64,000 nt of DNA from Peptoniphilus rachelemmaiella (GCF_943169845.1 NZ_CALPBW010000009.1:1-64000), one strand, 5' to 3'; counted from the stretch's first letter, positions 34,187 through 43,160 are shown. Notes: generated by a model not told the origin, from the letters alone. Made by a program: numbers and translations.

Positions 34187-35131
34187 TTAATGGTTGAGTT
34201 TATTTCTTTCGATGGATTCCAGCACCCGTTGGTTCAATGCCTCCGCCGCGTTGTAGCCCATTAATTTCTGTTTAAAGTTTCTGGTGGCGATTTCAATAAT
34301 CATGGAGGTGTTCCTGCCGGTGCGCATGGGAATTTCGATCTTGGGCACAGACTTTCCGAGGATGTCGATTTTATCGTCTTCCATGCCCAAGCGGTTGTAG
34401 TCGGCAAAGTCGTCCCATTGTGTTAACTCGATGACCAGTTCCACTTCTTTTTCTTCCATAATGCAGCCGATGCCGAAGAGGCGCTCCACGTCGATGATGC
34501 CGATGCCGCGAATTTCCATAAAGTGGCGGGTGATGCTCGGCGAGGTGCCGATAAGGCGATTGTCCAACATGCGGATCAGGACGGAATCGTCGGCGATGAG
34601 TTTGTGGCCGCTGACGATAAGATCCAAGGCCGTCTCCGATTTACCGATGCCGCTTTCCCCGGTGATTAAGACCCCGACGCCGTAGATGTCGAGTAGGATG
34701 CCGTGTTTTCTGATGGAGGGGGCCAATGCCCGTTGCATGTACGTAATGAGTTTGTACAGGGCGACGCTTGTGGAATCGGGGGTGCGCAGGATGGTGCAGT
34801 TGTTTTCTTTGGCGTACGTGCGCATTTCCGGGAAGATCTCTTGATTTTTCGTAATGATCAGCACCGTAATCAAGTGTTCAAAAAAGGTCTTCAGCCGCAA
34901 GTCCCGCACTTTCGGATCCAGCCCTTTTAAATAGCACCACTCGGCGCCGCCGATGACTTGGATGCGGTCGGCGACAAATTTTGTGTAAAAGCCACAAAGT
35001 TGAAGGCCCGGTCGATTGCATTCCGACGAGTAGAGGCGAACGGCGCGGGTGTTGTCCGCCTGTTGGATGACTTCGTAATCGTTGTCTGCGATCAGTTGTT
35101 GTACGCTGATACTTCTTTTTTTATTGTTCAT
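34187..35131 (-). CDS. hprK: HPr kinase/phosphorylase
   Basis: Phosphorylates HPr on Ser46 and reverses this with phosphate, controlling carbon catabolite repression and PTS uptake in Gram-positive bacteria. 314 aa. An N-terminal domain (1-130) precedes the kinase core, with the P-loop GESGIGKS (158-165), the catalytic region LIADDSVLI and the signature EIRGIGIIDVERLFG (207-221). It overlaps uvrC by 11 bases, a pairing common in Firmicutes. No clear terminator follows within the 155 bases to the next gene. Confidence 0.95.
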   Translation of the reverse strand: MNNKKRSISVQQLIADNDYEVIQQADNTRAVRLYSSECNRPGLQLCGFYTKFVADRIQVIGGAEWCYLKGLDPKVRDLRLKTFFEHLITVLIITKNQEIFPEMRTYAKENNCTILRTPDSTSVALYKLITYMQRALAPSIRKHGILLDIYGVGVLITGESGIGKSETALDLIVSGHKLIADDSVLIRMLDNRLIGTSPSITRHFMEIRGIGIIDVERLFGIGCIMEEKEVELVIELTQWDDFADYNRLGMEDDKIDILGKSVPKIEIPMRTGRNTSMIIEIATRNFKQKLMGYNAAEALNQRVLESIERNKLNH

Positions 35132-36986
35132 CTTTACCTCCGTGAAAGTGATCGACCAATGATTGTGCCGCGGCTTTTGTCATGCCGTCCACCGATGCCA
35201 GTGTCTCTACATCGGCACTTTTGATTTTCGACAGGGACTGAAAGGCCTGCATCAGGGCTTGTTTCCGCTTGGGCCCGATGCCGGGGATGCCGTCAAGTTC
35301 CGACTGAAAGCTCGACTTGGACCGAAGGCTCCTGTGATAGGTGATGGCGAAGCGGTGAGCCTCTTCCTGAATTTGATAGATAAGGCGGTAGACAGGCGAA
35401 TTTTTCGCCACGCGAATTTCTTTCTTATTATAATAAATGCCTCGGGTTTTGTGGAAGTCGTCTTTCACCAGGCCGGCTACGGGGATGTTTAGATTTAATT
35501 CTTCCAAAACCGTTAATGCCTGGGTTACCTGTCCTTTTCCCCCGTCCATTAAGATAAGATCGGGGAATTTGGCGAAGCCTTTGCTTTCGCCGAGGCCCGC
35601 TTGCTCTCTCAGGCCTCGTTTAAAGCGGCGGCTAAGCACTTCTCTTAAGGATGCGTAGTCGTCGGGTCCCTCCACGTCTTTGATGCGGAAGCGGCGGTAG
35701 TCGGTTTTCTTCGGCAGACCGTCTTCGAAGACCACCATGGAGCCCACGGATTCCACGCCGGAGATGTTGGAGATGTCGTAGGCTTCGATGCGACGGATGG
35801 ATTCCCCCATGGCCAAGGCGTCCTGCAATGTTTCCAGCGTGTTTTCCACGGTTTTTTGTTTCGTACGCATTTGATCGGCGTGCTTGTCCAGCATGTCGAT
35901 GGCGTTTTTTCGCACCATGGTCATGATCTGCTTCTTCTCGCCGATTTTCGGCACGGCAATGTGCACATTGGCGCCCTTTTTCTCCGTAAGCATGGCCTCG
36001 ACGAGTTCCCGCTCATCGAAGTAGTCGTGGACGTAAAGTTTCCCCGGAATGTAGGCAGTGCCGTGGTAAAACTGGGCGATAAAGGCTTTTAACAGTTGAC
36101 CCGGGCTGTCGCCGTAGGGATTTTCCATAAAGAAATGCTCCCTGCCCATGTTTTTTCCCCGGCGGAAGAAGAAGATTTGGATGCACGCATCCCGCCCCTG
36201 AGCCGCGAGGCCGATGACGTCAAATTCGTCGTCTTTGCCCGCCGCCGTAATGCGCTGCTTTTCCGTTAAAGTATAAAGGGCTTGAAGCTTATCCCGAATG
36301 GCCGCTGCCCTTTCAAATTCCAGGGCCTTGCTCGCCGCTTGCATCTCCTCTTCCAATTCGTCGAGAAAAGGCACTTTCTTGCCGTCGAGAAAATCTTCGA
36401 TGCCTTGAATGTAGCCGGCATACTCTTCGGCGGATATGGCGCCGATGCAGGGGCCGGCGCAGCGGTGGATGTGGTAGTTTAAGCAGGGCCTCACCACGGG
36501 ATTGGGCTTCGATAAATCCAGTTTGCAGTTTCTCAAAGGGAAGCGCTCGTGGAGAATGTCGATGGCGGAATTTACCGCCAAGACGTCGGGGAAGGGGCCG
36601 TAGTATCGACCGCCGTCTTTTACGATGCGCCGCGTCTTCATAAGCCGGGGAAAGGGCTCATTGGTGATTTTTATATAGGGGTACTGCTTGTCGTCTCGAA
36701 GTAAGATGTTGTATTTCGGCAAATACTCTTTAATTAAATTGGATTCCAGAATCAAAGACTCCAATTCGCTGGAGACGATGATGTATTCGAAGTCTTCGAT
36801 GTGGGAGACCATGCTCCGCACTTTCTTGTCTTTTTTTCCGTAGGAGCCGAAGTACTGCCGCACCCGTTTTTTTAAATTTTTCGCCTTGCCCACGTAAATA
36901 ATTTGATCCAGTTTGTTTTTCATTAAGTAGACGCCGGGATCGTCGGGCAAGGTCTTTAATTTTTCTCTTATGGCCAATTGACTCAT
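35121..36986 (-). CDS. uvrC: UvrABC excinuclease subunit C
   Basis: Makes both incisions in nucleotide excision repair, 621 aa. The N-terminal GIY-YIG nuclease (DDPGVYLMKNKLDQIIYVGKAKNLK) is followed by a UVR motif near 200-235. The central EAYDISNISGVESVGSMVVF starts the RNase H-like second nuclease. Helix-hairpin-helix repeats (LDGIPGIGPKRKQALMQAF) lie at the C-terminus. The start follows AAGAGGAG directly behind the comEA terminator. No separate promoter is evident. Confidence 0.96.
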   Translation of the reverse strand: MSQLAIREKLKTLPDDPGVYLMKNKLDQIIYVGKAKNLKKRVRQYFGSYGKKDKKVRSMVSHIEDFEYIIVSSELESLILESNLIKEYLPKYNILLRDDKQYPYIKITNEPFPRLMKTRRIVKDGGRYYGPFPDVLAVNSAIDILHERFPLRNCKLDLSKPNPVVRPCLNYHIHRCAGPCIGAISAEEYAGYIQGIEDFLDGKKVPFLDELEEEMQAASKALEFERAAAIRDKLQALYTLTEKQRITAAGKDDEFDVIGLAAQGRDACIQIFFFRRGKNMGREHFFMENPYGDSPGQLLKAFIAQFYHGTAYIPGKLYVHDYFDERELVEAMLTEKKGANVHIAVPKIGEKKQIMTMVRKNAIDMLDKHADQMRTKQKTVENTLETLQDALAMGESIRRIEAYDISNISGVESVGSMVVFEDGLPKKTDYRRFRIKDVEGPDDYASLREVLSRRFKRGLREQAGLGESKGFAKFPDLILMDGGKGQVTQALTVLEELNLNIPVAGLVKDDFHKTRGIYYNKKEIRVAKNSPVYRLIYQIQEEAHRFAITYHRSLRSKSSFQSELDGIPGIGPKRKQALMQAFQSLSKIKSADVETLASVDGMTKAAAQSLVDHFHGGKDEQ

Positions 36987-37005
36987 GACACGCTCCTCTT
37001 GGCTA

Positions 37006-37033
37006 GTAAAAAACTGACCCCGTCGGTCAGTTT
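37006..37033 (-). terminator. Terminator after comEA
   Basis: The stem AAACTGACC (37011-37019) with GGTCAGTTT (37025-37033) and a 5-base loop is followed by six T on the minus strand. The hairpin overlaps the comEA stop codon. Confidence 0.8.
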
Positions 37034-37644
37034 TAAAGTTGGATATTATTTTTTAAGCTTTCGAAGGTTTTATCGCCGATGCCCGGCACTTCCTTTAAAT
37101 CCTCCAAGGTGGTAAAGGGATGGGCCGTGCGGTATTCGATAATTTTATCGGCGGTCTTTTCACCGACGCCGGGCAAGCGCATCAGGTCATCTTTCGACCC
37201 GTTTTGTATGCTCACCGGCCCGGTTTGAGCAGGTGACGGCCCGCCGGCGGAGGCGGCCGGCGCCTGTTCGCCGACTTTGGGAATATAAAGTTTTTCCTCG
37301 TCGTTAAGCTTTTTCGCTAAATTAATTTGCGAGGTGTCGGCATTGCCTACGATGCCCCCTGCCGCCGTAATGCCGTCTTTGACGCGGGCGCCTTTTTCCA
37401 GCTCGTAGAGCCCGGGATTTTTTACGGCGCCGCCGATGTCCACGTAGATGGCGGAGCCGATGCCTTCCTCTTCCGCAGGTTGTGTCTCTTTAAAATCGCT
37501 CTTCGCCACGTCCCCGTTTTCGATTACGAAGGAAGGTTCCTCGGCCCCCGCCGCCTTCAAACGATAATGGTAGTAGGACACGGTGAGAACCAAGAGGCAC
37601 AGGGATGCGAAGGCCAGAATCTTTTCCCGATCGGTAAGCTTCAT
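37033..37644 (-). CDS. comEA: ComEA-family DNA-binding protein
   Basis: Membrane-anchored DNA receptor of the competence type, 203 aa. One N-terminal membrane helix (about 9-26) leads to an SLBB-like soluble domain (IYVDIGGAVKNPGLYELEKGARV). A Pro/Ala linker precedes a double helix-hairpin-helix (DLMRLPGVGEKTADKIIEY and LKEVPGIGDKTFESLKNNI). No comEC is adjacent, so competence cannot be concluded from this window. It is the last gene of the obgE operon. Confidence 0.9.
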   Translation of the reverse strand: MKLTDREKILAFASLCLLVLTVSYYHYRLKAAGAEEPSFVIENGDVAKSDFKETQPAEEEGIGSAIYVDIGGAVKNPGLYELEKGARVKDGITAAGGIVGNADTSQINLAKKLNDEEKLYIPKVGEQAPAASAGGPSPAQTGPVSIQNGSKDDLMRLPGVGEKTADKIIEYRTAHPFTTLEDLKEVPGIGDKTFESLKNNIQL

Positions 37645-37660
37645 ACAACCTCCGAAGATG

Positions 37661-38035
37661 CTATTTTACGCGCGCAATGGCTTCCGCTTCGATGACCACA
37701 TTTTTCGGAAGGGCGGTGACGGCGACGCAGCTGCGGGCCGGCTTGTGTTCCGTAAAAAATTCCCCATAGACTTCGTTGATCGCCGAAAATTGATCCATGT
37801 CCAAAATAAAGAGATTCACCTTCATGACGTGGTTTAAGTCGGAGCCGGCGGCTTCCAGGAGATTCTTTACATTCGTAAGGCATTGGCGCGTGGCTTCTTT
37901 GATGTCGGTCTTGACTTCCCCGGTTTTCGGATCCACGGGAATTTGACCGGATAAGTACACGACGCCGCCGTCTTCCACCGCTTGGGAATAGGGACCAATG
38001 GCCGCCACGGTTTTATCCGTTTGAATCATTTTCAT
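37661..38035 (-). CDS. ridA: RidA-family imine/enamine deaminase
   Basis: Hydrolyses reactive enamine/imine intermediates released by PLP enzymes, 124 aa, homotrimer family. Marks: IGPYSQAVEDGGVVYLSGQ near the start and the C-terminal ARSCVAVTALPKNVVIEAEAIA, with the substrate-binding arginine in PARSCV. The start ATG 38035 makes an ATGA overlap with rsfS; a longer in-frame reading into rsfS has no ribosome binding site. Confidence 0.92.
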   Translation of the reverse strand: MKMIQTDKTVAAIGPYSQAVEDGGVVYLSGQIPVDPKTGEVKTDIKEATRQCLTNVKNLLEAAGSDLNHVMKVNLFILDMDQFSAINEVYGEFFTEHKPARSCVAVTALPKNVVIEAEAIARVK

Positions 38036-38388
38036 TGGTCTGCCTCGCTTTCTTCCTTGTCTTTGCTCCACAGCCGTTCCAAATTGTAGAACTCACGCAT
38101 ATCCCTATGGAAAATATGCACGATGACGTCGCCGTAATCCAAAATGATCCAGCGGGATTGGCCGTTGCCTTCGTGATGGTAGGTGTGATAGCCCGCCTCG
38201 GCCATTTTATCTTCCACTTCTTCGGCGATGGCATTTAATTGAGGTGTCGAGCCGCCACTGATGATGACAAAGTAATCGGCAATGGCCGTCATGTCGCGAA
38301 TATCCAAGGTTTGAATATCCGCACCTCCTCTGGCATCGGCGCTTTTTTCGATAATGTCTAACATGGCTTGAATCGTGTCTTTGCTCAT
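38032..38388 (-). CDS. rsfS: Ribosomal silencing factor RsfS
   Basis: Binds L14 of the large ribosomal subunit and blocks subunit joining during starvation, 118 aa. Marks: ALDI-like QTLDIRDMTAIADYFVIISGGSTPQ, then GNGQSRWIILDYGDVIVHIFHRDMREFYNLERLW. It follows the usual yqeK/nadD neighbourhood. It is preceded by an LCP gene with a 29-base gap. Confidence 0.95.
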   Translation of the reverse strand: MSKDTIQAMLDIIEKSADARGGADIQTLDIRDMTAIADYFVIISGGSTPQLNAIAEEVEDKMAEAGYHTYHHEGNGQSRWIILDYGDVIVHIFHRDMREFYNLERLWSKDKEESEADQ

Positions 38389-38417
38389 AATAACCTCCTC
38401 TTTTTATTTGTACCCTA

Positions 38418-39311
38418 TTATTTTTGCTTTACGTTCATTTTGTAGAATAATTGGTCTGTCCCATCGAAGTCCACGATGTAATAGCTCAGGCCGCCGATCA
38501 TGTCCGCCGTGCCCGGAACCGTCGCCGTTTGGAGATTTTCCTCGCCGATGGAGACCATGGTCAGGCCCATGCGGGATACTTTCGACAGGGGCATATTGCT
38601 CGTGGTGTTATCCATGTAGCTCACCAAGAGAGAGGGCGCATGAAGCACCCCTTTGGAGCTTTTCACTTTTTGTACAAAGGCGGACATAAATGCCTGTTGC
38701 GCCTTCACGCGGTCTAGGTCGGCATTTTTGTAGCCCTTCCTGAAGCGCAAAAACTGCATGGCCTGATCCCCGTTCAGGTGTTGATGGCCTTTTTTCAGAT
38801 GAATAGACAAAGGCGGATCCGCCGAGGGATCTTCGTAGTCCATGTCCATGGGCACATAGACGTCGATGCCGTCGACGATGTTTACCACGTCTTTCACGAA
38901 GGCGTAGTCCACGACGATGTAATAAGGAATATTTAAGTCGAAGTTTTTATTTACGGTTTCCAGGGCCAAATCGGCCTTGCCGAAGGCATAGGCGTGATTT
39001 AATTTCGTCTTGCCGTGATCCTTGATTTTCACACGGGAATCCCGCGGCAGGGAAATCAAGGATGCCGTCTTATTTTCTCCGTCCACATCCAGAACCATCA
39101 TGACGTCGCTACGGGTATTTTGTGCTTTTTTAGAATCTAAACTGTCCACGCCAATTAAGAGGACCTGAAATTTTTCATTGCTGTTTTTTAAATCGCTGAT
39201 CCAGGTCTTCGCCTCGGAATCATCGCCCATATTCGTGTAAAAATTCAGGGCTGCGACGGCGACAAAGACGATTAACAGCGTGAGGAAAAATCCTCGAAAG
39301 AAGCTTTTCAT
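38418..39311 (-). CDS. LytR-CpsA-Psr family wall-polymer ligase
   Basis: Membrane-anchored phosphotransferase that attaches anionic polymers or glycans to peptidoglycan, 297 aa. One N-terminal membrane helix (about 7-25) precedes the LCP core. Core motifs: NTRSDVMMVL, SLISLPRDSRVKI, KLNHAYAFG, and the arginine-rich QFLRFRKGYKNADLDRVKAQQ. It sits in the obgE-nadD-yqeK-rsfS operon, a common place for an LCP gene in Clostridia. The exact polymer is unknown. Confidence 0.92.
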   Translation of the reverse strand: MKSFFRGFFLTLLIVFVAVAALNFYTNMGDDSEAKTWISDLKNSNEKFQVLLIGVDSLDSKKAQNTRSDVMMVLDVDGENKTASLISLPRDSRVKIKDHGKTKLNHAYAFGKADLALETVNKNFDLNIPYYIVVDYAFVKDVVNIVDGIDVYVPMDMDYEDPSADPPLSIHLKKGHQHLNGDQAMQFLRFRKGYKNADLDRVKAQQAFMSAFVQKVKSSKGVLHAPSLLVSYMDNTTSNMPLSKVSRMGLTMVSIGEENLQTATVPGTADMIGGLSYYIVDFDGTDQLFYKMNVKQK

Positions 39312-39871
39312 CTTAATTTCTCCATGTAATCATTGTAACAGCGGACGGTATCTAAATGAATGGTGGTGCCGCGCTCAATCAGAAAGAGCAAATTGCCCTG
39401 CACCGAAGCGGCCATGGCCTCAGTCAAGTCGGCTTCGGCTTTTTTCCGCAAATCTTCCACGCCGTCGAAGTTTCGCATGGGCTCCAGGTAGTCGGCTAAA
39501 AATACCACCTCTTCCACCGGCGACATGTTTTCCGTCCCCGTGGTGTGGTAGCGAATGGCCCGAAGGATTTCCTCATCGTCGATGCCGTAGTCGACTCGCG
39601 CCGCCTCCGCCGCCACATAAGCGTGGAGCACTTGTGGAAAGGCCTTAAAACTGTCCAGGTCCTTCACCTGAAGGCGCCGGGCCTCTTGCCACAAGCGGTC
39701 CTTGTCCTTGAATTTACAAATATCGTGAAACAAAGCCGCCGTCTTCGCTTTTTCTACATCGACGCCGTGAATTTTTGCGAGCATCTCCGCCATTTCCGTG
39801 ACGCGCAAAATATGTTTGTATCGTTTTTCGCCTATGGCTTCGACGATTTGATCAAATGCTGGCCCTTTCAA
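39308..39871 (-). CDS. yqeK: YqeK-type HD domain bis(5'-nucleosyl)-tetraphosphatase
   Basis: Hydrolyses Ap4A symmetrically, 187 aa. HD-domain metal ligands are visible: the histidine of KHILRVTEMA, the HD pair in AALFHDICKFKD, HAYVAAEAA and the final HTTGTENM region. It overlaps both nadD and the LCP gene by four bases, the standard nadD-yqeK arrangement. Confidence 0.93.
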   Translation of the reverse strand: MKGPAFDQIVEAIGEKRYKHILRVTEMAEMLAKIHGVDVEKAKTAALFHDICKFKDKDRLWQEARRLQVKDLDSFKAFPQVLHAYVAAEAARVDYGIDDEEILRAIRYHTTGTENMSPVEEVVFLADYLEPMRNFDGVEDLRKKAEADLTEAMAASVQGNLLFLIERGTTIHLDTVRCYNDYMEKLR

Positions 39872-40476
39872 TAGATGTAAAACCTCTTCTTCCTGATATA
39901 GGCCATGACGTCGTCGGGAATGAAATACTTCACCGACTTGCCTTGGCGTATGCGATTTCTTAAGCCCGTGGAAGATATTTCCAATAGGGGCGTATCGATT
40001 AACACAACATCTGCATCGTAGGTGGTTTTGAGGTGGCGAATTTCCTCGCGAATGGCTTCTTTCGTAATCGCCCCGTCCCCGGGACGCACGGCCACGGCAA
40101 ATTGTGTCAACTTCGCCAGGGCGTCGAAGCGCTTCCAGGTCTTTAAGTCCTGTAAAATGTCGGAGCCTAAGAAGAAGTAAAATTCCGCTTCCGGATAGAT
40201 TTTCTTCAGCGCCGTCAAGGTGTCCACGGAATAGGTGGTGGTGGTTTTCGTTACTTCCAGATCCGACGTTTCGAAATAGTAATTTCCCGCTACGGCAATG
40301 TCCACCATCTTGAGGCGCTCCTTGGCGGTGACGGAGTAATCCCGTTTGTGGGGGGCGTTGCCCGTAGGAATAAACAAGACCTTGTTTAAGCCCAAGTGGG
40401 CACGCATGTACTCGCTCATCATTAAGTGGCCCATGTGAATGGGATTAAAGGAGCCGCCCATGATCCCGATTTTCAT
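39868..40476 (-). CDS. nadD: Nicotinate-nucleotide adenylyltransferase
   Basis: Forms deamido-NAD from nicotinate mononucleotide, 202 aa. The N-terminal nucleotidyltransferase motif GIMGGSFNPIHMGHL and the C-terminal ISSTGLRNRIRQGKSVKYFIPDDV (ISST-x-R) are diagnostic. YFFLGSDILQDLKTWKR lies between. It begins two bases after the yhbY stop. Confidence 0.96.
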   Translation of the reverse strand: MKIGIMGGSFNPIHMGHLMMSEYMRAHLGLNKVLFIPTGNAPHKRDYSVTAKERLKMVDIAVAGNYYFETSDLEVTKTTTTYSVDTLTALKKIYPEAEFYFFLGSDILQDLKTWKRFDALAKLTQFAVAVRPGDGAITKEAIREEIRHLKTTYDADVVLIDTPLLEISSTGLRNRIRQGKSVKYFIPDDVMAYIRKKRFYIY

Positions 40477-40478
40477 AC

Positions 40479-40769
40479 TTACTCCAGAACAATGACGGGG
40501 TCTTCTTTGGCGGGGCGGTAGAGGGTGAGCTTGCTGCCGATGCCTTGGACGAACTCCGCATTCAATGCTTCGGTGAGGGTGGCCGCCGCCTCATTTAATT
40601 CCACCGCCGTGTTTTGCAGAAGGGCGATCTTCACCAATTCGTGGTCTTCAAGCAAATGATCGATTTGCTCGATCACCCCCGGCGTTATGCCGTTTTTTCC
40701 GATTTGCATCAACGGCTTCATGCCGTGTGAAAGACGCTTCAGTTGCGCCCGTTGTTTTCCTGTAATCAT
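40479..40769 (-). CDS. yhbY: YhbY-family CRM-domain RNA-binding protein
   Basis: Ribosome-assembly-associated RNA binder, 96 aa. The CRM domain begins LTGKQR-like MITGKQRAQLKRL, with the GxxG-type loop in MQIGKNGITPGVIEQI. The start at 40769 follows AGGGAG; the longer in-frame reading to 40808 would overlap obgE by 32 bases without benefit. It is usual between obgE and nadD. Confidence 0.92.
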   Translation of the reverse strand: MITGKQRAQLKRLSHGMKPLMQIGKNGITPGVIEQIDHLLEDHELVKIALLQNTAVELNEAAATLTEALNAEFVQGIGSKLTLYRPAKEDPVIVLE

Positions 40770-40776
40770 AAACTCC

Positions 40777-42048
40777 CTACTCGAAAAATTCAAATTCATA
40801 ATCCGCAATAAAAACGGATTGGCCTTCTTCTATGCCCAGCTCCCGAAGCTTGTCGATGACGCCGTTTTTCCTGAGGTTTTCTTGGAAATAACGCAGGGAA
40901 TCCCTATCATCGAAGAAGGTGGAGCCCAAAAGGCGCTCGATGTACGGGCCGTCGACAATGTAGCGGCCGCCTTCTTTTCTCACCGAAATGCCCGGTTCTC
41001 TCTCTTCTTCTTCCACATAATAGTCCTCGTCCAAGCTGTCGTATTCGATGTCCGTGTTTTGAAGCACCTCATAGACTTTGTAGAGCATGGGCTGAATATC
41101 TTTGGTGGTGGCGGCGGATCCGGAAAAGACCGTGTAGCCCCGTTCTTCCAGTTCGCTGCGCAGTGCCGCTTCCCTTTCCTGCGCCTCGGGCAGGTCCATT
41201 TTATTAATAAAGACGATTTGCGCCTTGTCCTTTAATGCAATGTTGTAGTCTTCAAGCTCCCGATTAATGGCCTCGAAATCCTCCAGGGGATCCCGATAAT
41301 AGGCGCCGCTTCCGTCCAGAACGTGGATCAATACGCCGCTACGCTCCACGTGTCGCAAAAAGTCGTGGCCCAAGCCCACGCCATCGGAGGCCCCTTCGAT
41401 GAGGCCTGGAATGTCCGCACAGACGAAGCTCTTCCCCGGGCCCAAATAGACCACGCCTAAATTCGGCGAAAGGGTGGTAAATTCGTAATTGGCGATTTTC
41501 GGCTTCGCACTGGAAATGACGGAGAGCAAGGTGGATTTACCTACATTGGGAAAACCCACGAGCCCCACATCGGCGAGAAGCTTCAGCTCCAAGACAATGG
41601 TGCGCTCTTGGCCCTTAAAGCCCATTTGCGCAAAGGTCGGTGCCTGGCGGGTGCTGGTTGTATAGCGTGCGTTGCCCTTGCCGCCGCCGCCCCCTTGGGC
41701 GATGACGAAGCGTTGGCCCGCTTCTTTCATATCGACGATGATTTTATTCGTCTTCTCATCCCGCACCAAGGTGCCTACGGGAACTTTCAACAGTATGTCT
41801 TCGGCATCGGCGCCGAATTGTTTTTTGCTGCGGCCGTTTTCTCCGTTTTCCGCTTTATAAACCCGCTTGTAGCGAAAATCCATAAGCGTCCGCATGTTTT
41901 CGTCGGCGACGAGTACGACACTTCCGCCGCGCCCGCCATCGCCGCCTGCCGGCCCTCCGGCGGGAACGTATTTCTCTCTTCGCCAAGCCACAGCGCCGTC
42001 ACCGCCGTTGCCGGCTTTTACCGTAATGGTACACAAATCGACAAACAT
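40777..42048 (-). CDS. obgE: GTPase ObgE/CgtA
   Basis: Essential ribosome-associated GTPase, 423 aa. The glycine-rich Obg fold (1-158) contains GGDGGRGGSVVL and AQGGGGGKGNARY. The G domain has GFPNVGKST, DIPGLIEGA, the NKMD motif (FINKMDLPEA) and SAATTKDI. A C-terminal OCT domain (about 345-423) is present, as in other Firmicutes. It is the first gene of the operon down to comEA. Confidence 0.97.
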   Translation of the reverse strand: MFVDLCTITVKAGNGGDGAVAWRREKYVPAGGPAGGDGGRGGSVVLVADENMRTLMDFRYKRVYKAENGENGRSKKQFGADAEDILLKVPVGTLVRDEKTNKIIVDMKEAGQRFVIAQGGGGGKGNARYTTSTRQAPTFAQMGFKGQERTIVLELKLLADVGLVGFPNVGKSTLLSVISSAKPKIANYEFTTLSPNLGVVYLGPGKSFVCADIPGLIEGASDGVGLGHDFLRHVERSGVLIHVLDGSGAYYRDPLEDFEAINRELEDYNIALKDKAQIVFINKMDLPEAQEREAALRSELEERGYTVFSGSAATTKDIQPMLYKVYEVLQNTDIEYDSLDEDYYVEEEEREPGISVRKEGGRYIVDGPYIERLLGSTFFDDRDSLRYFQENLRKNGVIDKLRELGIEEGQSVFIADYEFEFFE

Positions 42049-42071
42049 CTCACACCCCCAGTATGATTGGT

Positions 42072-42077
42072 ATTATA
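42072..42077 (-). promoter_or_regulatory. Extended -10 promoter of the obgE operon
   Basis: The minus strand reads TGATATAAT, a perfect TATAAT with TG extension and a weak -35, about 24 bases before the start codon. GGGGGTG serves as ribosome binding site. Confidence 0.6.
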
Positions 42078-42124
42078 TCACAGTCCGATTTATGAAAAGA
42101 TCTCCCATCTCTAAACTATGTATA

Positions 42125-42157
42125 AGAAAAAATAAACCGCAGATTTCTCTGCGGTTT
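42125..42157 (-). terminator. Terminator of the rplU-prp-rpmA operon
   Basis: A perfect 10-bp stem (AAACCGCAGA 42134-42143, TCTGCGGTTT 42148-42157) with a 4-base loop is followed by a T-rich run on the minus strand. A T-run also exists on the plus strand. Confidence 0.9.
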
Positions 42158-42160
42158 TTC

Positions 42161-42451
42161 TTATGCTAATTCTTCTACGGGAAGAACGTTAACTACTTTT
42201 TTCTTTTTACCACGACGTTCAAAGGAAACGCGTCCGTCGGCGGTGGCAAACAATGTATCGTCGCTGCCGATTCCTACGTTTAACCCGGGATGAATCTTCG
42301 TGCCTCTTTGACGTACGAGAATGTTGCCGGCTAATACGTGTTGACCGTCGCCTCTCTTTACGCCGAGACGTTTCGATTCGGAGTCGCGACCGTTTTTAGA
42401 ACTACCCATTCCCTTCTTCGAAGAGAAGAGTTCAAGTGTAAACAGAATCAT
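42161..42451 (-). CDS. rpmA: 50S ribosomal protein L27 with cleavable N-terminal leader
   Basis: Large-subunit protein near the peptidyl-transferase centre, 96 aa. The N-terminal MILFTLELF is the Firmicutes-type extension removed after Phe9 by Prp, leaving [19 protein letters not shown] as the mature start that reaches toward the P-site. The protease gene lies immediately upstream. The rest ([32 protein letters not shown]) is standard L27. Confidence 0.97.
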   Translation of the reverse strand: MILFTLELFSSKKGMGSSKNGRDSESKRLGVKRGDGQHVLAGNILVRQRGTKIHPGLNVGIGSDDTLFATADGRVSFERRGKKKKVVNVLPVEELA

Positions 42452-42781
42452 CTAAACCTCCTGAGTCTCTATTTTAATGTAATTTTCGTATGCACTTTCA
42501 ATGGCCTTTAAGCCTACGACCATGGAACGAAACAAAAGCTCCGTTTCATGGGACACGATATCCTCCGGCAGGCGAATGCTCACATAAGCTTCCGACTGTT
42601 CGAAGGCCATGGTGTCTTCGTCGATAGAAAGCAAATCTTCCATGGACAAAACACAGGTCAAGGTGAGGGCGCTGACGCCGTGACAGACGATTTCGCCTAC
42701 CTCGTCTCCCTCGCCCGCATGATTGTTCGCCGAAAATCCGAGGATTTTTCCGCGGCGGACAAATAAAGTGACCGTTGTCAT
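42452..42781 (-). CDS. prp: Ribosomal-processing cysteine protease Prp
   Basis: Cuts the L27 leader, 109 aa. The catalytic pair is His21 in ANNHAGEGD and Cys33 in EIVCHGVSAL, at the expected spacing. The gene lies between rplU and rpmA as in other Firmicutes and Fusobacteria. It abuts rpmA with no gap and overlaps rplU by one base. Confidence 0.95.
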   Translation of the reverse strand: MTTVTLFVRRGKILGFSANNHAGEGDEVGEIVCHGVSALTLTCVLSMEDLLSIDEDTMAFEQSEAYVSIRLPEDIVSHETELLFRSMVVGLKAIESAYENYIKIETQEV

Positions 42782-43089
42782 TACGCCAAGGATCCGATTT
42801 CTACCAGTGTATACGGTTGACGATGGCCACGCTTAATGCGTTCGTTTTTCTTCGCTTTGAATTTATAAACAATAACCTTTTTGTCTTTGGCTTGTTTTAA
42901 AACTTTTGCTTCGACTTTGGCATCGGCGACGTAGGGCTTGCCTACATTCACACTGCCGTCTTTAGCGACGAGAAGCACCTTGTCAAAAATGACGGCATCT
43001 CCTTCGTTGGCATCGAGCTTTTCAACTTTCACTAAGTCGCCTTCGTGAACGGTGTATTGCTTTCCGCCGGTTTCAATAACTGCGTACAT
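42781..43089 (-). CDS. rplU: 50S ribosomal protein L21
   Basis: 23S rRNA-binding protein, 102 aa. [19 protein letters not shown] at the start and [19 protein letters not shown] near the end are diagnostic. GGAGGTGC serves as ribosome binding site and can pair with an element in the leader (see the leader feature). It is first in the rplU-prp-rpmA operon. Confidence 0.97.
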   Translation of the reverse strand: MYAVIETGGKQYTVHEGDLVKVEKLDANEGDAVIFDKVLLVAKDGSVNVGKPYVADAKVEAKVLKQAKDKKVIVYKFKAKKNERIKRGHRQPYTLVEIGSLA

Positions 43090-43160
43090 TGTAGCACCTC
43101 CTCTTTACAAGACTCGCCCCGATAGGTGCTATGCTTTTAACCTATAGGGTGCGGTTACAT
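43090..43160 (-). ncRNA. L21 leader RNA
   Basis: A roughly 70-nt leader runs between the promoter and rplU. One hairpin pairs CGCACCCTATAGGT with ACCTATCGGGGCG (43115-43155). Within its 3' arm and loop, TAGCACCT (43124-43131) is exactly complementary to AGGTGCTA in the ribosome binding site (43092-43099). The two pairings exclude one another, which would allow translational feedback by a ribosomal protein. Position and length fit the L21 leader family known upstream of rplU in Firmicutes; the family assignment is not computed. Confidence 0.65.
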
